NCBI RefSeq assembly: GCF_003598715.1
Contig: NZ_QZFU01000016.1
Location: 1,054,001-1,118,000 of the forward strand
Source: Nocardia panacis
GTDB lineage: Bacteria > Actinomycetota > Actinomycetes > Mycobacteriales > Mycobacteriaceae
Length of the DNA: 64,000 nt
Direction of reading: 5' to 3'
The translations under genes and the position numbers were made by a program. Shown piece after piece: positions 12,106 through 22,000 of this stretch. The notes under the pieces were generated by a model. That model did no database searches. It worked only from the letters and a program-made list of their open reading frames with translations, and was not told the origin of the DNA. Within the stretch, counting starts at the first letter, position 1. Every line of letters begins with the position of its first letter.

Positions 12106-13953
12106 GTGGTAGGCATTGTGCGCGGCAGTTGGCGGAGTTCGGGACGGCGGCGCGTCCGCCGGGCACTGGTCGCGACGGCGCTGGTATTACCGCTGGCAGC
12201 CGGTCTGTCGGCCGCGCCCGCGACGGCTCAGCCCGCGGCCGCGGCGCCGGTAGCGAGTGTGTCGCGCATGGTGTGGTTCGGTGATCGTCGGGTCGCGCTG
12301 TGGGTGGATTCCCCGGCGATGGGCGCGCCCGTTCAGGTGCAGTTGCTGTTGGCCCGCGACTGGAATACCCGCCCGGAGTCGCGATTCCCGACGCTCTATC
12401 TGCTCGATGGTCTGCGCGCCACCGAGGACGAGAGCGGCTGGACCAAGGACGCGGGCTCTGTCGACTTCTTCGCCGACAAGAACGCCACCGTCGTGCTGCC
12501 GATCGGTGGCCAGTCCAGCTTCTATTCCGATTGGCTGCAACCCAATAACGGCCGCAACTACAAGTGGGAGACCTTCCTCACCAAGGAGTTGCCGCCGCTG
12601 CTGGAGAACCAGTGGCGGGCCACGGAGGTGCGCGGCCTGGCGGGCCTGTCGATGGGTGGGACGGCCGCGATGTTCCTCGCGGCCCGCAATCCCGGCTTCG
12701 TCAAATACGCGGCCTCCTATTCCGGATTCCTGACCACCACCACCCTCGGTATGCCGCAGGCGATCCAGTTCGCGATGCGCGACGCGGGCGGATTCGACTC
12801 GACCGCCATGTGGGGTCCGCCGAACGGTCCGGAGTGGGCCGGACACGATCCGTACGCGCTGGCCGAGAAGCTCAAGGGCATAAGCCTTTACGTCTCCAGC
12901 GGTAGCGGCGCCACCGGACCGTTCGATCAGCCCTCCGGGATTCCGGGTGTGAGCACCAACTACGCGGGGATGGGTCTGGAGATCCTGTCCCGGCTCACCT
13001 CGCAGAACTTCATCACCAAACTGGGCAGACTCTCGATTCCCGCGCAGGTGAATTACCGCCCGTCCGGCACCCATTCGTGGCCGTACTGGGATTTCGAGAT
13101 GCGGCAGTCCTGGGCGCAGGCGGCGGCCGCGCTCGGTGTGGATCCGGGCCGGGGGCCGTGCGGCGCGGGCGGTGCGATCGGCGCTGTCGCGGCGGGCAAT
13201 GCGTGGCTCGGCGACTGTCTGACCGGTGAGTATCCGGTGAATGGCGGTGTGGCACAGGACTTCAAGGGCGGTCGGGTGTTCTACTCGCCCGGTACGGGCG
13301 CGCACGCGGTCGGCGGGATGATCGGCGGCGGCTACCAGGCGGCCGCGGGTCCGGCGGGTGTCCTCGGGCTGCCGACCGGTCCCGAGCGGGCGCTGCCGGA
13401 CGGCAAGGGCCGCTTGCAGACCTTCCAGAACGGGTCGCTGTATTGGACGCCGCAGACCGGTGCGCAGGTGGTGCGCGGCGCGATCCTCGAGGAGTGGGGC
13501 AGGCAGGGCTTCGAGCGCGGCCCGGTGGGCTATCCGACCGGTCCGGAAGCCAAGACGCCCAATCGCGACGGTTCGGTCCAGGGTTTCGAGAACGGTCCGT
13601 TCTACTACAGCCCGCAGACGGGCGCGCACCGCGTGCAGGGGCTGATCCTCGGCAAGTACGCGCAACTGGGTTTCGAGAACAGTTGGCTGGGGTTCCCGGC
13701 GGGCGAGGAGCAGCCGATCAAGGATCTGGGGCGCTGGTCCCGCTTCGAGGGCGGCAGTATCTACTGGAGTCCGCTGTCGGGCGCGTGGGCGGTGCGCTCC
13801 GGACCGATCACAGACGCCTGGCGCGAGGCCGGTTTCGAGAACGGTCGCCTCGGCTATCCGATCAGCGACGAATTCCCGATTCCGGGCGGTGTGCAGCAGA
13901 ACTTCCAGGCCGGATACATCATCGTGCGCGACGGCAGGGCCGAAGTTCACTGA
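12106..13953 (+). CDS. PS1-like mycolyltransferase with C-terminal LGFP repeats
   Basis: A 615-residue exported two-part protein. Residues 1-45 form a signal peptide ending near ATAQPAA. Residues about 50-340 are an antigen 85-type esterase domain with YLLDGLRATEDE, Ser182 in GLSMGGTAA, and His in GTHSWPYW. From about residue 345 four to five LGFP-type repeats follow (GVLGLPTGPE, GPVGYPTGPE, SWLGFPAGEE, GRLGYPISDE), each with a phenylalanine/tyrosine-rich strand such as SLYWTPQTGAQVV or SIYWSPLSGAWAV. LGFP repeats bind the arabinogalactan/peptidoglycan layer in corynebacterial PS1 (CmytA); mycobacterial antigen 85 proteins lack them. Start is GTG at 12106 with a second GTG at 12118 possible; no strong ribosome-binding site is seen. 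Probably anchors mycolylation at the wall. Confidence 0.93.
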   Translation: MVGIVRGSWRSSGRRRVRRALVATALVLPLAAGLSAAPATAQPAAAAPVASVSRMVWFGDRRVALWVDSPAMGAPVQVQLLLARDWNTRPESRFPTLYLLDGLRATEDESGWTKDAGSVDFFADKNATVVLPIGGQSSFYSDWLQPNNGRNYKWETFLTKELPPLLENQWRATEVRGLAGLSMGGTAAMFLAARNPGFVKYAASYSGFLTTTTLGMPQAIQFAMRDAGGFDSTAMWGPPNGPEWAGHDPYALAEKLKGISLYVSSGSGATGPFDQPSGIPGVSTNYAGMGLEILSRLTSQNFITKLGRLSIPAQVNYRPSGTHSWPYWDFEMRQSWAQAAAALGVDPGRGPCGAGGAIGAVAAGNAWLGDCLTGEYPVNGGVAQDFKGGRVFYSPGTGAHAVGGMIGGGYQAAAGPAGVLGLPTGPERALPDGKGRLQTFQNGSLYWTPQTGAQVVRGAILEEWGRQGFERGPVGYPTGPEAKTPNRDGSVQGFENGPFYYSPQTGAHRVQGLILGKYAQLGFENSWLGFPAGEEQPIKDLGRWSRFEGGSIYWSPLSGAWAVRSGPITDAWREAGFENGRLGYPISDEFPIPGGVQQNFQAGYIIVRDGRAEVH

Positions 13954-14035
13954 GCTGCCAAGGTCCTCTCAGGGCCTGCCGCTAGCCTTGACGGCGACCT
14001 TCCCCCCGTATGCACAGATCGAGGACAGAAAATTC

Positions 14036-14581
14036 ATGGATCGGACCCGTGGAAAGTTCGTCGGCGTGGTACTGGCGATCGCCGCAACCGGGCTGCTCGC
14101 CGCGTGTGGCGGCAATGACGCGTCGGCTTCGAAGACGCCGACCCTGAGCAGCAGCACCAGCGCGGCGGCGCACTCCTCCCAGGCCACCGCGCCCAGCCCG
14201 GCGGCGGGTGACACCGCGGGCGGCGGCGATCAGGCGCCCGCGCCCCAGGCCGCGCCGCAGCCCTCGGCGGCTCAAGAGCGCCCGCAGCCGGTGCCCGCCA
14301 ATGCGGCGCCCCCCGCCGACACCTCGAAGCTCACCGACAAGGACAAGAAGTTCCTGGACGCGCTCAAGTCCCAGGGGCTGACGGTCACCAGTCCCGACAG
14401 CGCGCTCAGCGTCGCCACCTATGTGTGCCAGGCGCAGAAGTCCAATGCGAGCAATGACGATATCGTCCCGTTCGTCAATGCGATGGCCGGTTCGGATCCG
14501 TCCTTCGATCCGGCGAAGATGCCGGTGGAGAAGGCCGGGCAGATCTACATCGACGCGGCCAAGGCGACCTACTGCCAGTGA
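14036..14581 (+). CDS. Lipoprotein with C-terminal DUF732-like domain
   Basis: The ATG at 14036 gives a 181-residue protein with a classical lipobox LLAAC (lipidated Cys24) after a short charged n-region, so it is expected on the outer face of the plasma membrane. Residues 30-105 are a Ser/Ala/Pro/Gln-rich linker. Residues about 110-181 ([33 protein letters not shown]) match the small DUF732 helical domain common in mycobacterial and nocardial secreted proteins, with two cysteines that could pair. The gene overlaps culp6 by four bases (GTGA), so the two are co-translated; a partner or chaperone role for the esterase is inference only. GAGGAC at 14021 may be the ribosome-binding site. Confidence 0.82.
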   Translation: MDRTRGKFVGVVLAIAATGLLAACGGNDASASKTPTLSSSTSAAAHSSQATAPSPAAGDTAGGGDQAPAPQAAPQPSAAQERPQPVPANAAPPADTSKLTDKDKKFLDALKSQGLTVTSPDSALSVATYVCQAQKSNASNDDIVPFVNAMAGSDPSFDPAKMPVEKAGQIYIDAAKATYCQ

Positions 14582-15576
14582 GTGCCAGACGTAGTGGCAG
14601 ACCCCGCCGGTCCGGTCCGGCGGGGTGTCTGTGGAATCTCGCGAAGGTGATCGCGGTGATCGCGATCCTCGTCGTGATCGCCATCGTCATCTGGTACATC
14701 GCGGCCGGGCGGTACCGGCCGCCGGTCGGACCCAAACCGCCGCCGGGGCGGCCGGATACGCAGTCGGCGAGTTGTCCCGACGTGCAAATGATTTCGATTC
14801 CGGGCACCTGGGAGTCCAACAGCGGCGACGATCCGCACCGTCCCACCGCGAATCCGGCCTCGCTGATGCTCAATGTGTCGGGGCCGGTGGCGCAGAGCTT
14901 CCCCGAACAGCGGGTCGACGTGTACACGGTGCCCTACGTCGCGCAGTTCTCCAATCCGGTGGCGTTGCCGCCGGACGGGCAGGCGTCCTACAACGTGAGC
15001 CGCTCGGAAGGTGCGCAGCGCACGGTCGACGCCATGGCCGCTCGATACAAGCAGTGTCCGCTCACCACCTATGTGATCGCCGGATTCTCCCAAGGCGCGG
15101 TGATCGCGGGTGATGTTGCCTCGAGCATCGGCGCGAACAAAGGGCCGGTGCCGCAGGATCTGGTGCTCGGCGTCACCCTGATCGCCGATGGTCGCCGCAC
15201 CGGCGAGGACGGGCCGGGCCAGGCCAGGCAGGTCGGTCCGCCGCCGCCCGGTGTCGGCGCGGAGATCGCGCTCGGTGGACTGGACGTCATGGGTATCACC
15301 ATGACGGGTCCGAGGCCGGGCGGATTCGGCGCATTGGCCGAGCGCACCTATACGATCTGCGCTCCCAGCGACCTGATCTGCGACGCACCCAGGCAGGCGC
15401 TGAATCCGCTCAATATGATCCCGAGCGTCTTGCGGCTGGTCCAAGCCGCGGGCAATCCGGTGCACGCCATGTACAACAGCTACCGGGTCGACGAGAACGG
15501 CACCACCGCCACCCAGTGGACCGCGAAGTGGGCCGAGGGTCTGATCGAGGGCGCTCCGCATCCGAAACATTCATGA
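14578..15576 (+). CDS. culp6: Cutinase-family lipase/phospholipase Culp6 (Rv3802c-like)
   Basis: Membrane-anchored cutinase-like serine esterase of 332 residues. The mycobacterial counterpart Rv3802c has phospholipase A and thioesterase activity, is essential and sits in the mycolate cluster. One N-terminal membrane segment (about 15-45) is followed by a Pro-rich linker and the catalytic domain. The triad is visible: Ser171 in GFSQGA, Asp265 in [10 protein letters not shown] and His296 in [11 protein letters not shown], with paired cysteines around them. The GTG start overlaps the upstream lipoprotein gene. The place between mycolyltransferase genes and fadD32-pks13-accD4 matches mycobacteria apart from inserted genes. 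Confidence 0.92.
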   Translation: MSARRSGRPRRSGPAGCLWNLAKVIAVIAILVVIAIVIWYIAAGRYRPPVGPKPPPGRPDTQSASCPDVQMISIPGTWESNSGDDPHRPTANPASLMLNVSGPVAQSFPEQRVDVYTVPYVAQFSNPVALPPDGQASYNVSRSEGAQRTVDAMAARYKQCPLTTYVIAGFSQGAVIAGDVASSIGANKGPVPQDLVLGVTLIADGRRTGEDGPGQARQVGPPPPGVGAEIALGGLDVMGITMTGPRPGGFGALAERTYTICAPSDLICDAPRQALNPLNMIPSVLRLVQAAGNPVHAMYNSYRVDENGTTATQWTAKWAEGLIEGAPHPKHS

Positions 15577-15651
15577 GTCCCCTTCCTGTGGATTCCAGGG
15601 TTGGCGCGGCAGCCGTTCGTGAATAGCCACAGGCCGCGCCGCGCGTCGCGG

Positions 15652-15676
15652 GTGGCGGCGCCAAGCGCGCCGCCAC
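15652..15676. terminator. Hairpin after culp6
   Basis: Ten-bp stem GTGGCGGCGC (15652-15661) pairing with 15667-15676, five-base loop. There is no T-run, so a factor-dependent or weak terminator is possible. The rest of 15577-15793 shows no gene. Confidence 0.5.
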
Positions 15677-15793
15677 AAGCTCACAGAATCGAGGCGGCAC
15701 GCTGTAAAGTGCGCTGGTGATCGCGACCGGGACCCGAACCCGAACGCTCGCGTCGTGAGGGATCTCAACGTTGACAGCCAGGAGCATGAGTTC

Positions 15794-16825
15794 ATGACAG
15801 AAGCCGCCGCACCGGCCATTACGGCGGATGCTGAGTTGAGCGCGCTGGGCACGCCGCTGCGGAAGTTCCGCTTCGCGGCCGCGGGTGAGGGGAACAAGCA
15901 GGAGGGCGGTGCGCGCAAGTTCGTGCAGACCGCGCAGCAGGCCGAGGAGTACGGCTACGACACCTTCGTGGTGCCCGATCATCTCGGCGATCAGATCGGT
16001 CCGCTGGCCGCGCTGGGCGCGTTGAGCCAGGCCACCGAGACGATCCGCCTCGGTACGTCGGTGCTGGCCAATCCCTTTCGGCATCCGGTGGTGCTGGCCA
16101 AGGAGTTGGCCACCATCGATGTGCTGTCCAAGGGCAGGCTCGAGGTCGGTATCGGCGCGGGTTGGAAGCAGGACGAATTCGAGCAGGCCGGTATCGAGTA
16201 CGAATCGCCGGGCAAGCGCCTCGCGCGCCTGGACGAGACGCTGACCATTCTCGATGTGCTGCTGCGCGGTCAGGAGTGCACCTTCGAGGGCAAGTACTAC
16301 CAGGTGCACGGCCTGAAGGGGACCCCGCGCCCCCGGCAGGGTCCGCGCCCGCCGATCTGCACCGGCGGCGGCGGTCCGAAGATGTTGGCGCTGGCCGCCA
16401 AGCACGCCGATATCATCTCGGTCGTCCCGGTCACCACCAAGCAGGGCAAGGGGCTGCTGTCGAGCATCACCTTGGACAAGGCCATCGAGAAGGTCAACCT
16501 GATCAAGGCGGCGGCTGGCGACCGTTTCGATCAGATCGAACTCAACTGGGCGATCACCGCCGTGGTGATCACCGACGATCGCGAGAAGACCGCGGAGATG
16601 GCGCTTTCCGCGCTGGATAGGGGGCTTTCGCCACTGTTGGAGGTCGATGTTCAGCTGACCGTCGAAGACATTCTGAACTCGCCCTACGTCGCCATCGGCT
16701 CGTTCGAGGAGATCGCCGAGCATCTGCGCCGTGTGCGCCAACTCACGTCGATGTCGTATGTGGGTGTGTTCCCAACGCAAATGGACGCCTTCGCGGGCGT
16801 GATTCCCCTGCTGCGGGATGAGTGA
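15794..16825 (+). CDS. LLM-class F420-dependent oxidoreductase
   Basis: A 343-residue TIM-barrel protein of the luciferase-like monooxygenase family. Features: FRFAAAG at the first strand, AEEYGYDTFVVPDHLGDQIGPLAALGALSQATETIRLGTSV, ELATIDVLSKGRLEVGIGAGW and the C-terminal SYVGVFPTQMDAF, resembling the MSMEG_2516-type F420 group. The ATG at 15794 has AGGAG (15780-15784) nine bases upstream and is chosen over a GTG at 15755. The substrate is unknown. Its place between culp6 and fadD32 is not seen in the classical mycobacterial cluster, so a link to mycolate metabolism is possible but unproven. Confidence 0.85.
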   Translation: MTEAAAPAITADAELSALGTPLRKFRFAAAGEGNKQEGGARKFVQTAQQAEEYGYDTFVVPDHLGDQIGPLAALGALSQATETIRLGTSVLANPFRHPVVLAKELATIDVLSKGRLEVGIGAGWKQDEFEQAGIEYESPGKRLARLDETLTILDVLLRGQECTFEGKYYQVHGLKGTPRPRQGPRPPICTGGGGPKMLALAAKHADIISVVPVTTKQGKGLLSSITLDKAIEKVNLIKAAAGDRFDQIELNWAITAVVITDDREKTAEMALSALDRGLSPLLEVDVQLTVEDILNSPYVAIGSFEEIAEHLRRVRQLTSMSYVGVFPTQMDAFAGVIPLLRDE

Positions 16826-17016
16826 TCCACCGTTCTCTGTAACATGACTCTGGTTTGAGAACATCTAGCCGATAGCGGTCACCGCGCAGACCGCACTAAT
16901 CTGCAGGACTGCTCATGCACGTCGGAGCACCCGCGGGCGATAGCGAGTCGGGGCCTCACAGGTAACAAGCGGCGATATCGCCGTAATGCTGCGTGTGCCT
17001 CGGAGGAGAAGAAGGA

Positions 17017-18930
17017 ATGGAAGAGACTTTCGACGACTACCTGGACGAACGCGGGAGCATCCGGATTCCCGAGGGTCGCACCCTGGTCGATCACGTCGAG
17101 AAGCACACTCGCAACGACGCGAATACCTTGGCGTACCGCTACATCGACTACTCTCGCGAGCGCGACGGCGAGGTCCACGAGCTCACCTGGCAGCAGTTCG
17201 GTATCCGGTTGCGTGCCGTGGCGGCCCGCCTGCAGCAGGTCACCAACCCCGGCGACAGAGTGGCCATTCTGGCGCCGCAGGGTCTGGACTACGTGGTCTC
17301 CTTCTTCGCCGCGATCTACGCGGGCACCATCTCGGTGCCGCTGTTCGACCCCGATGAGCCGGGGCATACCGATCGCCTGCGAGCGGTGCTCGGCGACTGC
17401 GAACCGGCGGCCATCCTCACCGCGAGCTCCTCCGCGGCGGGTGTGCGACAGTTCTTCCGTTCGCTGCCCGCGCAGCAGCGTCCGCGCATCATCGCGGTCG
17501 ACGCCATTCCGGACAGTGTGGCCGAGAGCTGGATTCGCCCCGATATCGTGATCGACGATATCGCCTATCTGCAGTACACCTCAGGATCGACACGCGTGCC
17601 CGCCGGTGTGGAGATCACCCACCGCGCCGTCGGCACCAATCTGCTGCAGATGGTCAAGGCCATCAATCTGGATTGGAATTCGCGCGGTGTCACCTGGTTG
17701 CCGCTGTTCCACGATATGGGCCTGTTGACGGTGATCCTGCCCGCCGTCGGCGGCAAATACATCACCATCATGTCGCCCAGCGCGTTCGTCAGACGCCCGT
17801 CCAGATGGATCAAGGAACTGGCCGCCGCCTCCGATGGGGCCGGAACCTTCGCCGCCGCACCGAATTTCGCCTTCGAGCACGCCGCGGCGCGTGGTCTGCC
17901 CAAACCGGGCGAATCGCTCGACCTATCCAATGTGATCGGCCTGATCAACGGCTCCGAACCGGTGACCACGTCGTCGATGAAGAAGTTCAACGAGGCTTTC
18001 GCGCCGTACGGCCTCCCCAAGACGGCGATCAAACCCTGCTACGGCATGGCCGAGGCCACCCTGTTCGTCTCCGCCACGCAGGCCGAGGACGAAGCCAAAG
18101 TCACCTACGTGGACCGCGACGAACTCAATGCCGGTCGCATGGTGCGGGTCGAGCCCGGCACGGATAACGCCATCGCACAGGTGAGTTGCGGCTATGTGGC
18201 GCTCTCGCAGTGGGCCGTCATCGTGGATCCGGCCTCGGTGGAGTCCGGCGGCGGCCGCGAGATGGCCGACGGGCAGGTCGGTGAGATCTGGCTGCACGGC
18301 GAGAATATGGGCATCGGTTATTGGGGTCGCCCCGACGAGACCGCCAAGACCTTCCATAATCGGGTCGAGCACCGGCTCGCTTCCGGTTCGCATGCCGAAG
18401 GCACCGAGCCTGCGGCGAATTGGATGCGCACCGGCGATTACGGCGTCTACTTCGACGGCGAGCTGTACATCACCGGCCGGGTGAAGGACCTGGTGATCGT
18501 CGACGGCCGCAACCACTACCCCCAGGACCTGGAATATTCGGCGCAGGAAGCCAGTACGGCGCTGCGGCCCGGATTCGTTGCCGCGTTCTCGGTGCCCGCG
18601 AACCAGTTGCCCGCCGAGGTCTTCGAGCAGGACAGCCACTCGGGCTTGAAGTTCGACGCCGAGGACTCCTCCGAGCAGTTGGTTGTGGTGGGCGAGCGCG
18701 GACCCGGTGCGGGCAAGGCCGATCCCGGACCCATCGCCGACGCGGTGCGCGCGGCCATCTCCCAGCGCCACGGTGTCACGGTGCGCGATGTGCTGCTCGT
18801 TCCCGCCGGATCCATTCCGCGCACCTCCAGCGGCAAGATCGCCCGCCGCGCCTGCAAGACTGCTTACTTGGAAGGAACGCTGCGGGGTGGCTACGCCCAG
18901 CAATCGTTCCCGGATGCACCCGAGGAGTGA
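17017..18930 (+). CDS. fadD32: Long-chain fatty acid-AMP ligase FadD32
   Basis: Activates the meromycolic acid as acyl-adenylate and loads it on the N-terminal ACP of Pks13. The protein is 637 residues, as expected. The ATP-binding loop [16 protein letters not shown], the [10 protein letters not shown] motif, [45 protein letters not shown] and the hinge [22 protein letters not shown] are all present, and the C-terminal [14 protein letters not shown] carries the conserved lysine. The ATG at 17017 has an excellent GGAGGAGAAGAAGGA just upstream, and is preferred over a GTG at 16993. It is followed 106 bases later by pks13. A 190-base gap separates it from the oxidoreductase gene and probably contains its promoter. 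Confidence 0.97.
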   Translation: MEETFDDYLDERGSIRIPEGRTLVDHVEKHTRNDANTLAYRYIDYSRERDGEVHELTWQQFGIRLRAVAARLQQVTNPGDRVAILAPQGLDYVVSFFAAIYAGTISVPLFDPDEPGHTDRLRAVLGDCEPAAILTASSSAAGVRQFFRSLPAQQRPRIIAVDAIPDSVAESWIRPDIVIDDIAYLQYTSGSTRVPAGVEITHRAVGTNLLQMVKAINLDWNSRGVTWLPLFHDMGLLTVILPAVGGKYITIMSPSAFVRRPSRWIKELAAASDGAGTFAAAPNFAFEHAAARGLPKPGESLDLSNVIGLINGSEPVTTSSMKKFNEAFAPYGLPKTAIKPCYGMAEATLFVSATQAEDEAKVTYVDRDELNAGRMVRVEPGTDNAIAQVSCGYVALSQWAVIVDPASVESGGGREMADGQVGEIWLHGENMGIGYWGRPDETAKTFHNRVEHRLASGSHAEGTEPAANWMRTGDYGVYFDGELYITGRVKDLVIVDGRNHYPQDLEYSAQEASTALRPGFVAAFSVPANQLPAEVFEQDSHSGLKFDAEDSSEQLVVVGERGPGAGKADPGPIADAVRAAISQRHGVTVRDVLLVPAGSIPRTSSGKIARRACKTAYLEGTLRGGYAQQSFPDAPEE

Positions 18931-18961
18931 CCACCGGGGCGGCCATCTCGGCCCCCGGTGG
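18931..18961 (+). terminator. Hairpin between fadD32 and pks13
   Basis: Nine-bp stem CCACCGGGG (18931-18939) with CCCCGGTGG (18953-18961), directly after the fadD32 stop and without a T-run. It may attenuate or stabilise the shared transcript rather than end it, since pks13 follows in the same direction. Confidence 0.5.
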
Positions 18962-19036
18962 GGTTGCCAGACACCCACCCACCGAGCGTCAGTTCCGCGG
19001 CGCCGCCGGTACGCAGACAGGTAGCTTGAGGAATTG

Positions 19037-22000
19037 ATGGCTGACAACGAGGGCACGCCCCAGACCGAGATCGATCCCGCCGCGGCCGAGGCCGCCGGTA
19101 TCTCGCCCGACTTCCTGGTCGGCAACGAGGCGTTGAAAACCGGTGCCACCACGGATATATCGGTGCCCGAGTTGCGGGAGTGGATGCGCAAGTGGATCGC
19201 CGAGGCGACGGGTCAGTCCCTCGAGTTGATCACGGTGGATCGTCCGATGGAGGAATTCGGGCTGGCCTCGCGCGATATGCTCGCCCTCGGCGGGGATATC
19301 GAGGACGTCACCGGCGTGATCCTCACCGCGACGGTGGTGTATCAGCATCCCACCATCGCCTCGTTGGCGGAGCGAATCATCAATGGCGAACCGGACATTC
19401 CGGAACAATTCGTCGATGATGCCTTCTATCAGTCCATTTCGGCCGACGAGGCGCACGATATCGCCATTGTCGGCCTGTCCACCCGCCTGCCCTCGGCGGG
19501 CGATACGCCCGAATCCACCTGGGAATTCCTGATCAATCGTGGCGACGCCATTCGGGAATTGCCCGAAGGTCGCTGGGAGGAGTTCACCAGCGAACCGGAG
19601 GTGGCGCGGGCGGTGGCCGAGGCCAATACCCTCGGCGGCTATCTCGACGCCTCGGTCATCAAGGGATTCGACGCGGAATTCTTCGCCATGTCCCCGGTCG
19701 AGGTCGAGCGGGTCGATCCGCAGCAGCGCCTCGCCATGGAGTTGACCTGGGAGGCGTTGGAGCACGCCCGAATTCCGGCCAGCCAGTTGCGCGGCACGCC
19801 GGTCGGTGTCTTCGTCGGCTCCTCCAGCAATGAGTTCCAGTTGATCGCCGCGCTCGGCCTCGGCAAGACCGACGCCAAGACTCCGGCCTCCGCGGAGGCG
19901 TATGCCATTCTCGGCAGCGTCAGCGCGCTGATCGCCAACCGCGTCTCCTATTTCTTCGACTTCCGCGGCCCCTCCGTGGCCATGGACACCGCATGCTCCT
20001 CGACTTTGGTCGCGGTGCATCAGGCCGTGAGCGCGCTGCGCGCGGGCGAGGCGGATCTCGCGGTGGCGGGCGGTCTCAACCTGATGCTCTCGCCGATGGC
20101 CTCGCTCGGGTTCGACCGCAATGGCGGTGTCGCCAAGGACGGCCACATCAAAGCGTTCTCCAAGGACGCCGACGGTATGGTGCGCGCCGAGGGCGGCGGC
20201 ATGGTGGTGCTCAAGCGCCTCGTCGACGCCGAACGCGACGGCGACCGAATCCTGGCCGTGGTCAAGGGATCCGCCATCAACAACGACGGCCGCTCCAATG
20301 GCATCGTCGCGCCGAATCCGGACGCACAGGCCGAGGTGCTGCGCCGCGCCTACCGCGACGCGGGCATCAAACCCACCGAGGTCGACTACATCGAGGCGCA
20401 CGGCACCGGCACCGCCATCGGCGATCCGGTGGAGGCCGACGCGCTGGCGCGGGTGATCGGCCGCGGCCGCGATGCGGACCGGCCCGCACTGCTCGGCTCG
20501 GCCAAGACCAACTTCGGCCACCTGGAATCGGGTGCGGGTGCGGCGAGCCTGGCCAAGGTGCTCATGGCGTTCCAGCACAACGTCATTCCGCCGAATATCA
20601 ACTACACCGGGCCGAGTCCGCACATTCCCTTCGATCAGGCGCGGTTGCGCGTGGTCACCGAGCCGACGGAGTTCCCGCGCTACAGCGGCGTCGCGACCGT
20701 CGGCATCTCCGGATTCGGATTCGGCGGGGCCAATGCGCACGTCGTCGTGCAGGAGTATGTCCCCGCATCGGAATCGGTTGTCGCCGAGAGCGATTCGACC
20801 GTCGACGATACCGAGGCGGTGGCCGTCGCCGTCGAGTCCGCCATCGAAGCCTTGGCGGCGCAGACCGATTCGCCGGAACCCGAGTGGTCGGCCGAACGCG
20901 TCGAGCCGCTGCCGGTCATCCTGGCCGTCTCCGGCTACCTGCCCTCGCGCCGCCGCCGCGCCGCCGCCGACCTGGCCGACTGGCTGGAAAGCGAAGCGGG
21001 ACAGGCGACCCCGCTGATCGACGTGGCCCGTTCGCTGGCCAAGCGCAGCCATTGGCGTTCGCGCGGCGCGGTGCCGGCCACCACGCACGAGCAGGCCGTG
21101 GTCGGTTTGCGCGCCATCGCCGCGGGCAAACCGGGCACCGGTGTCTTCACCGCCGACGCCCCCGCCGCCATGGGACCGGTGTGGGTCATGGCGGGCTTCG
21201 GCGCGCAGCACCGCAAGATGGGCAAACAGCTCTACCAGGAGAATTCGATCTTCCGCCGTGCCGTCGACCAGGTCGACGAACTGGTATTGGACGAGGCGGG
21301 CTACTCGATCCGCGAGATGATCCTGGACGACGCCCAGGACTACGACGTCGGCACCTCGCAGGTCGGCATCTTCACCATTCAGATCGGCCTGGCGGCCGTG
21401 CTGCGCGCGCACGGCGCGGAACCCGAAGCCGTGGTGGGTCATTCGATGGGCGAGGTGGCGGGCGCCTATATCTCCGGCGGCCTGAACCTGGAGGACGCCG
21501 TCCGCGTCATCTGTGCCCGCTCGCGCCTGATGGGCGAGGGCGAGGCCATGATCTCCGACGCCGATGTGCGCAATATGGCCATCGTCGAGTTGGGCGCCGC
21601 CGAGATCGAGGCGATGCTGCCGCAGTTCCCGGATGTCGAGATGGCGGTGTTCGCGGCCCCGACCAACACCGTGATCGGCGGCCCGCGCGACCAGGTGGCG
21701 GCCATCGTCGCGCAGGTCGAGGCGGCCGGGAAGTTCGCGCGGGTGCTGCAGACGCGCGGTGCGGGTCACACCTCCCAAATGGATCCGCTGCTGGGCGAAC
21801 TCGCCGCCGAACTCGCGGGTATCGAACCGAGCCGCTTGCAGACCGGCCTGTTCTCGACGGTCAACAAGGAGCAGTTCTACCGCCCCGGCAACGGCCCGAT
21901 CCACATCGAGGACTACTGGGTCAAGAACATGCGCCACGCGGTGTACTTCACCAATGCGGTGAAGCTGGCCGTGGATATCGGGCACACCACCTTCCTCGAG

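Noticed and set aside
12106..13953. Orthologue of mycobacterial FbpD/MPT51
   Set aside because: It has the catalytic Ser/His and LGFP repeats, unlike the non-catalytic, repeat-free MPT51; PS1-like is the better match.
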